This document shows, piece by piece, positions 58,181 to 64,000 of a stretch of 64,000 nucleotides of DNA; position 1 is the stretch's first letter; each line of letters starts with the position of its first letter. The position numbers and the translations under genes are program-made. Source of the stretch: Vermamoeba vermiformis (taxonomy: Eukaryota; Tubulinea; Echinamoebida); NCBI GenBank assembly GCA_045837725.1, contig JBEWZL010000300.1, positions 372,001-436,000 of the forward strand. The letters run 5' to 3'. The notes below the pieces were generated by a model. It had not been told where the DNA came from. It saw only the letters and a list, made by a program, of their open reading frames with translations, and ran no database searches.

Positions 58181-59298
58181 CCAGGATCGAAACCTGGCTT
58201 CGCTAATCTTTTTTTGCTTCTTTACCCCTTTGTTTTGCTTACTCGCACTAATCCGACAACTTTTTAGGAACTATGTCCTTGACCACTAGCAAGACCATCT
58301 ACCGTGCTGGTTTTGGCCCATTAATGTCTGGCGTTCACACCACTCCTTTCCCTCACTGCTCCGCGTGCAAGATCAAGTCTGCGATGAACAAGCAAGCCGA
58401 CAAAGAGTTCTGCTGCGGCAAGTACGAAGAAGAGATCGAGAACTTACTCAAGATGCAAACCGCTCCTTCCGAAACTGCTGCTATTCTCGTGGAACCTGTT
58501 CAAGGTGAAGGTGGTTATGTCCCTGCTCCTAAAGGTACGAACAACCTGCCGTTCTCGTAGTCTCAAAAACTAACGGCGATTTAGCTTTCATGAAATATTT
58601 GCGCCAAGTCTGTGACAAGCACGGAATTATGTTGATCATCGACGAAGTTCAAACAGGTACTATTACCACCTAATTGTTTGTTGTATCTCACACGACGTGC
58701 TAGGTTTTGGCCGTACTGGTAAATTCTTCGCCATTGAGCACTACGACATTGTGCCCGACATCATGGTCATTGCTAAGGGTCTGGCCTCGGGCTTCCCCTT
58801 GTCTGCTATTGCCAGCACCACTGAGATCATGAAGAGCACACCTCCTGGCTCAATGGGAGGCACTTACGCCGGTAATGCTGTCGCCTGTGCTGCTGCCTCA
58901 GCGACCATCGACGTCATGAAGGACGAGAAGTTGTTGGACAACACCAATGCTCGTGGCAAGGAATTGACTGACGGACTGAAGGAGATTCAAAAGAACCACC
59001 CTGAGTACAACATCGTTGAGGTTCGAGGCTACGGCTTGATGATCGGTGTTGAGTTCGATCACCACAAAGTACCTTACGGCACCGCCAGCAAGTACGTTTG
59101 TTTCAAATCTTCTTAAATGTTACTGACTATTATTCAAGGATCATTCAACACTGCGTTAAGAACGGAATGCTGTTATTGAGCACTGGTGCTTTTGAGACGT
59201 TGCGCTTCATTCCTCCCTTGACCGTTACCAAGGACGAGATCCAAACCGGTTTGAACATCTTTAAGACTGCTTTGAAGGAAGCTTTTGCTAGCAAGTAA
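56840..59298 (+). CDS. Mitochondrial class III aminotransferase, 4-aminobutyrate aminotransferase-like
   Basis: PLP enzyme that transfers an amino group from an omega-amine such as GABA to a 2-oxo acid. About ten exons. The presequence is [17 protein letters not shown]…LLKRRYG. Class III landmarks: [81 protein letters not shown] and the PLP-binding Lys in VIAKGLASG. An unusual Cys cluster, [20 protein letters not shown] then CC, sits between the FHGRT and EPVQ motifs and could bind metal. Substrate could also be ornithine or beta-alanine; bacterial-type GabT fits best. The intron 57667-58267 carries two tRNA genes. Confidence 0.85.
57793..57865 (+). tRNA. tRNA-Ala (AGC)
   Basis: Full cloverleaf: acceptor GGGTTCG/CGAATCC with the G3-U70 wobble that marks alanine tRNAs, D arm GTGC…GCAC, anticodon stem-loop TCCGC TTAGCAT GCGGG (anticodon AGC), T arm CGGGG ATCGAAA CCCTG, discriminator A. 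The T loop starts with A instead of T. A T6 terminator is at 57871. Sense orientation inside an aminotransferase intron. Confidence 0.95.
58134..58205 (+). tRNA. Initiator tRNA-Met (CAT)
   Basis: 72 nt. Initiator hallmarks: A1-U72 pair (AGCGAAG/CTTCGCT), anticodon stem with three G-C pairs (TTGGG CCCATAA CCCAA), T loop ATCGAAA, discriminator A. A T-run terminator is at 58209-58215. It lies 268 nt after tRNA-Ala in the same intron and on the same strand. Confidence 0.96.
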
Positions 59299-59697
59299 TC
59301 TTTATGTATCCACTAATAAACAGATTGGTTACCTTTAGCTCGAACTTAGTTCAAATCCGTGCCGAGCATTCCGCAGTTAGGTTCCGCAGGTACTAATTGC
59401 AACGAACTTGATTATTAAAATACAGGCTTATGTTTAACTGTATTCTAGAAGTGCCAACGAAAAAGAATTAGTGCGGCATCCGCACCATTGGTCCAAGATC
59501 ATATTTTCGAGTGCAACCGGTTGCTAAGTCTTTTAGGGTGCGACTTGCCTTTATTTTCGTGACGGCCTCCGAAATCGTTTTTGTTCCCATTTTTCGTTAA
59601 AGCGAAGAGTCCTTAGAAAAGTTGGATCCTGTTTGGCACAAAAATCCGGTACAATTTTTTTTGCATTTGTACTATAGCAACGAAACTATCCACACCA
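59299..59697. promoter_or_regulatory. Intergenic region upstream of the S41-like protease
   Basis: 399 bp between same-strand genes. AATAAAC at about 59314 may be the poly(A) signal of the aminotransferase. No further motif recognised. Confidence 0.4.
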
Positions 59698-62600
59698 ATG
59701 GGTTTATTCAAAGGCCTCTTGTTAGCTTCCTTGCTTGTTGTACAAGTGCTCGGAAACGCTGCGAACGCAGATCCCTGCAGCTTTGAATTTGGTACAAAGA
59801 TCTTTGAAGTCGAAGAGTAAGTCCAACGACTGTACGTAATTCTAATATTTTACTTACATTTATTGGTAGAATATTGAACTGCTACAACAGCATTCCAGCT
59901 GTTTCAACGAGAATGGAATCCACGATCTCATCTCTTCGCGAGTTGATTCAAACCTACTCATTCACTGACATCGCAATGTCAAATATCGCTCCTTACAACG
60001 TCAATGTAAGATCGTTTATAATTCTAAAAAAAATAAGAATTGAATTAAACAATTTTTCAAAGGTTGATCTGGCAGCGGAACTCGATCAAATCTCTCAAAC
60101 AAATTACACCGGAGACTACGCCTTTCATATGGGTATGATCCACGATTTCAAGGCATTGTAGGTATCTGGAATTGCTCACCTATATTTTTTATCAGCTCTC
60201 TCTCGCTTGTTCAACAAATTGAACGATGCTCACACAATGTACTATGCTCCTACTCCTTATAGAGAGTGCTTTGGTGTCAAGGCATTTGCGTTGTCTCCTA
60301 GCAGTGTTTTGGGGAAAGATGAGGATGCGCGGATCAACTTGATCAAAAATCGTAAGTTTGAATTTTTACCACAAACGTTATTAACGATTCAATAAAGCTC
60401 TTGGCGCAACTATTAAGTGGAACTGGCCAATTAACCCAGCTGACTATTCTGGTCGGGTGATGGCAATCAACGGTCAAGATCCTCGTGATTATTTGATGGT
60501 ACGAACATGCTTCATATACGAAATTCATTACTAATGCTTGGTTCAGAAATACTCCGATCACGTTGGCACATACAAGGACCAAATTGTTCGCTTCAACCAC
60601 TTGTTCGATTTGGTTGGCTGGGGTGCGATCGACCCCTTCACCTTCCCCGTGAGCGACATTCCCAAAGAAATCATCACAGTGCACACAGCTGACGGCGAGG
60701 TGAACGTGACCGTGCCCGTCAAGATGTTCTGCCGAAAAATGAGCTACAACAACACTCAGGACTTCATCAAACAGATCGACACTCCTCCTAGCCACAACAA
60801 GCGTGCCATTGAAATGCCCAATCTCACTCCTGACTTGCGCAAAGAGCGTATTCGTCGCATTCAAGGCGCCATTGAACCTGCTCGCACGATCCAAGTTGAC
60901 AGCGAGATGGAACAGTTGAGCATTGTTGACCGAATTGCGTTGGCTGCGAACAGATTCCACGCCAAGCGTAGCACTCACGGTGCTGGCTCGTTGCAACTCA
61001 TCAAGTCCGTTGCCGATAATTCGATGCACTTGTTTATCTACATAGACGAGAGTAAGTATCACACGTGCCACCGTTCTTGCGCTCGGGTACTAACACGATT
61101 TTGTCTCTCAAGGAAACAATGTTGTGCCTGTTCTCAAGGTCGTTTCATTTGCTCCCGAGACTGAAGATGACCAAAACGCATGGGTCAATCTTGCTCTTAA
61201 CTTCAACACCGCGCTGCACAATTTCAACTGGACTTACGCTATTGTTGACGTCAACAAGAACGGGTACGAAGAGCACATATGTTTTTTGAACAAGTACTGA
61301 TGTCTTTTGTTCTTGATTTAGAGGTGGTATCATCTGCTTTACTTTGTTGCTACAATCGTTGATGGACAAGAGAATTGCCAGCGGTAAGCGATTAACACGA
61401 GATCATTACGTACATCAAACCTAACATGAATGCAGTTGACGTGCACCATGCCGACGTGTTGTGGACCCCTTACAACATGCGCAAGTCCCCGATGTTCGCT
61501 AACATCTACAACAAGGGCATCAAAGAGATGGATGATGACTACTTGGACATGCAGACTGGCGAGTTTGATACCCCCAAGGCATACTACAACGCCGAGACTC
61601 ACAACATCTCGCTGCCTAACGGTGTCAAATCGGATCTAACCAAGTTCACGTAAGTGTTCAAGATCCGGATCTACTTAGCACATTTCAATATTAACGAGCT
61701 CTTAATAGCTACTTCCCTGGCTCTTGCAAACAATTCATCGCTCCACTATTGTCTCTTGTCAAGGCTTGGCCCACAAACATTATCGTCACTACTGACGGCA
61801 GCTGCGGCAGTGCATGCGCTGCATTCATGGCGAAGATGACCACGCTCGGCAGCGCGAAGATTGTTGCTCTTGGCGGTGACACAAAGTTCTCGAATACTGT
61901 TGTGCGTAGCGCAGACTTTTTGAATGTCTTTTGACCCACTAATCTCGATTATTATTTTCTACAGATGATGCGCACGGCTTCGTTCCCTGGAGGCAACGTT
62001 GTGTCGTGGAGCGACATGTCAATCTTTACTAAGCTCACAACGCCCTTCCTCACTTCTGCGAGTAAGATCTTGACGCGTGCCATGAACAGTATTGACCTAG
62101 CTATTATTACTAGTTGCTCGCTTCAACTGGCATCAAGCGTTCCATTCAGCTTCGTTCGACGAGTATCCGTTGGAGTACAACTACGGTGCCTTTGCACCCA
62201 CGCACGGATTGAGATCGTGGAAGATGGTCATGAACGACGATCCTGCAACTGACGCGGGTGTTGCTAATCTAATTAACACCTACGAATCTGTGATTTCTCT
62301 CTGGGGCGATGTAAGTGCCTGCGATTGGTACGTCAAGTAGAGTTAAATTAATCTCTGTGTCTATAGTACAACCAGACTTTCCCTGACTCCACCCCCACTC
62401 CTTCTGCGTACCCTCCCTGGCGCGGGCCTTCCCATAGCCCGAGCTCATCCACTGAAGGTCCCTCCGGCTCCACTGGCACCACTTACGTCGCTCTTTGGGG
62501 TACGAACAATTGTGACGTGATGTCTTGACAGGTGTCATTATCATCAAAAAGGTGTAAACACCTTGTCGCCGAATGATTTTGCGACTAACCTTAAAAGGAA

Positions 62601-62794
62601 AAATTTATGACACGTGTCATTCGATATGAATTAACGTGTTACTAATACTGCTTATTTACACAGTCGTGGTACTCGTCGCTATCGCCGCGGTGATTGCATT
62701 GATTATGGCTATTGTGTTCGGTGTCAAGTACGCACAAATGAAGAAGTTGGTTGGTGACGAGAGCAGAGCTCGCTTGCTTCCTTATGTTAATTAA
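59698..62794 (+). CDS. Membrane-anchored S41/CPAF-like serine protease
   Basis: About 14 exons. Signal peptide MGLFKGLLLASLLVVQVLGNA, long ectodomain, then a Ser/Thr/Pro stalk (PPWRGPSHSPSSSTEGPSGS) and one membrane span near the C-terminus (VVVLVAIAAVIALIMAIVFG) with a short basic tail ending LLPYVN, so a type I membrane protein. The catalytic region resembles S41 (tail-specific/CPAF-like) proteases: NIIVTTDGSCGSACAAFMAK, with the nucleophile Ser in GSxCGSAC context. The spliced exon after FLTSA continues as IARFNWHQAFHSASFDEYPL. Animals, fungi and protists have extracellular relatives of unknown substrate. N-glycosylation sequons are present (for example NYTG, NNTQ). Confidence 0.8.
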
Positions 62795-62919
62795 GACTTG
62801 TCTCTTCAGGTGTGTTATTTTCATTATTGACTTTTGATAAACTTCAAAAATTTTAAACCCGAAGATTCGACTAGACTTTTTGATTTTACAACTGTACAAT
62901 TTACTGGCAATCGATTATA

Positions 62920-63195
62920 TTACAATTTACGTTCGTAGTTTTCGCCATATAGAACGCTTGATACTCGAATTTTTGATGCTTCATTGCGTTCTCGTTGGAT
63001 GGATTTGCCAGTCGAACCTTTGTTTTTCTGAGTATGTGTTCTAACGCGAAAACTGCCAGTACCCGAAAAAAAAGTTCTTTTTTGGATTTTGTTGTGTTTT
63101 TCAGCGATATACTGGTTTGGGGGACTTGCCGATCGCTGAATCCAAGCTGGAAAACCGGTTGGATCAGGATTGACGCGTGGAATTTTAGAGTGCAA
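62920..63195 (-). CDS. Small basic unknown protein, copy 1 of a local pair
   Basis: The open frame contains FPAWIQRSASPPNQYIAEKH, then FRVRTHTQKNKGSTGKSIQR and ends SVLYGENYERKL. No in-frame ATG is present at the 5' end, so an upstream exon is likely. The conserved FR(V/I)RTHTQKNKGSTGKSIQ block is shared with the second copy at 63717-64000. Family not recognised. The block is Lys/Arg/Thr-rich without a P-loop (GSTGKS lacks the usual GxxxxGK spacing). Confidence 0.45.
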   Translation of the reverse strand: MHSKIPRVNPDPTGFPAWIQRSASPPNQYIAEKHNKIQKRTFFSGTGSFRVRTHTQKNKGSTGKSIQRERNEASKIRVSSVLYGENYERKL

Positions 63196-63199
63196 TGTG

Positions 63200-63716
63200 T
63201 AGGTAGAGGAAATGTATGGCGTTCTATTAGAGGTGCTTCTATTGCTTAATATTTTTTTCGCGTGTTGGATTCTGCGCCCGGCCCTGTATGCAGCAATAAA
63301 TGAGTTTATTTTTCAATTAAATATTTCAATTAAACGATGTACCTTCCATTTTTCTTTTTCTTGTGGTCTTTCTTCATTATTATTGGTGTTTGCCATTTTA
63401 CTTTGCCCGCGCGAGCTAAGCGGCCCATTATCCACCTCATTTCGTTGAATGGGATTTAGTTTGTGGTTTTTTCTATCTACACTTGCACTAGAAATGATCT
63501 TTTTGCCCTTCTGATTTTTTACTCAGATCATCCGCGAGCAATTTTGTGACATGATGTCATGAATATTGGGTACGCACTAATGATTACTCTATGCTTATTG
63601 GTAGTTGGTAGTACAATGTTGAAGGAGAAAAAACTAGATCAACCGCGAGAATTCGCATTTACAGTTTATAATTTACATTAGTCCGAGTTCATAATCCTCA
63701 ACAAATAGCTTTACAG
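63200..63716. other. AT-rich spacer between the two small-gene copies
   Basis: No gene recognised. It may contain upstream exons of copy 1 and must contain the 3' flank of copy 2. Confidence 0.3.
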
Positions 63717-64000
63717 CTCTAGTTCGTAGTCTTCACCATATAGAGCAGCTGCGACTTTAATTCGTGAGGCTTGATTACGTTCTAGTTGGATGGATTTGCC
63801 AGTCGAACCTTTGTTCTTCTGGGTGTGCGTTCTGATGCGAAATCTATGCCCCGACGCGGTAGTAATAGCTTTTGTGATATATTTTGTCGTGCTTAATATC
63901 AGGAGTTTCGTTGGTTGGACCAGCCAATACCTGAATCCATTTTTTGTAACTGGTCACGTGGAGCCGGGCTCTATACTGTTTGCAATGAAGCGAGGATTTT
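63717..64000 (-). CDS. Small basic unknown protein, copy 2 (5' end outside window)
   Basis: The final part reads FRIRTHTQKNKGSTGKSIQL then ERNQASRIKVAAALYGEDYE and ends LEL, parallel to copy 1. Upstream, KWIQVLAGPTNETPDIKHDK matches the WIQ…KHNK part of copy 1 but in a different frame, so there is an intron, a break or a sequence error between the two parts. Continues beyond the window. Confidence 0.4.

Noticed and set aside
1-64000. CRISPR array, bacterial operon or prophage
   Set aside because: No regularly spaced direct repeats; spliceosomal introns throughout show nuclear eukaryotic DNA.
1-64000. Retrovirus-like, LTR or Polinton element
   Set aside because: No reverse transcriptase, integrase, capsid or LTR pair was seen; the only mobile elements supported are DNA transposons and MITEs.

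Overview
The window is nuclear DNA of an intron-rich, gene-dense microbial eukaryote. Most genes have several short introns (mostly about 40-70 nt, the shortest seen is 35 nt). Intergenic spaces are usually 100-500 bp, and genes lie on both strands. The gene set mixes a fungal-type alpha-aminoadipate lysine pathway (LYS1, LYS2) and Vid27 with an FGD-type RhoGEF with a FYVE finger, TMEM43, Ras with a CaaX box, COG3, a GBP-like large GTPase and a possible FANCB homologue. That suggests a unicellular opisthokont relative (for example a holozoan protist) or an amoebozoan. I cannot fix the lineage from the sequence alone.

Layout. 1-10 kb: a secretory insulin-degrading-enzyme-like protease (cut by the window start), mitochondrial Mn superoxide dismutase, an aconitase with a mitochondrial presequence whose large intron is almost filled by a TA-flanked MITE, and a mitochondrial RsuA-type pseudouridine synthase. 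10-20.5 kb: a RapZ-C-domain protein, a two-pass membrane protein, COG3, an F-box/LRR protein, an F-box/propeller protein and an unknown protein. 20.6-27.4 kb: a second TA-flanked MITE and a very large lysine-biosynthesis gene that reads as saccharopine dehydrogenase (LYS1) fused to alpha-aminoadipate reductase (LYS2). 27.6-37 kb: a cullin-N-terminus-only protein with a decayed neighbour copy, an FGD-like RhoGEF, a Cys-rich unknown, a Kelch protein and a phi-class GST with a 21-bp-periodic repeat in its promoter.

37.5-50 kb: a small membrane protein, a Ras GTPase, a degenerate frameshifted Ras-like copy, TMEM43, glutathione peroxidase, an atypical ARF-like protein, a GBP-like GTPase with a long coiled coil and nuclear-type tail, and Vid27, whose intron contains a 5S rRNA gene. 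50-64 kb: a multipass membrane protein, a FANCB-like gene carrying a nearly pristine 1.75-kb DDE transposon in one intron, a mitochondrial class III aminotransferase whose intron contains tRNA-Ala(AGC) and initiator tRNA-Met genes, a membrane-anchored S41-like protease, and two diverged copies of a small unknown gene.

Functional themes: mitochondrial metabolism and oxidative defence (SOD, aconitase, GPX, GST, aminotransferase), lysine biosynthesis, and small-GTPase/membrane traffic (Ras, ARF, FGD, COG3). Three housekeeping Pol III genes sit inside introns of protein genes, in the sense orientation. The strongest candidate for something undescribed is the LYS1-LYS2 fusion.
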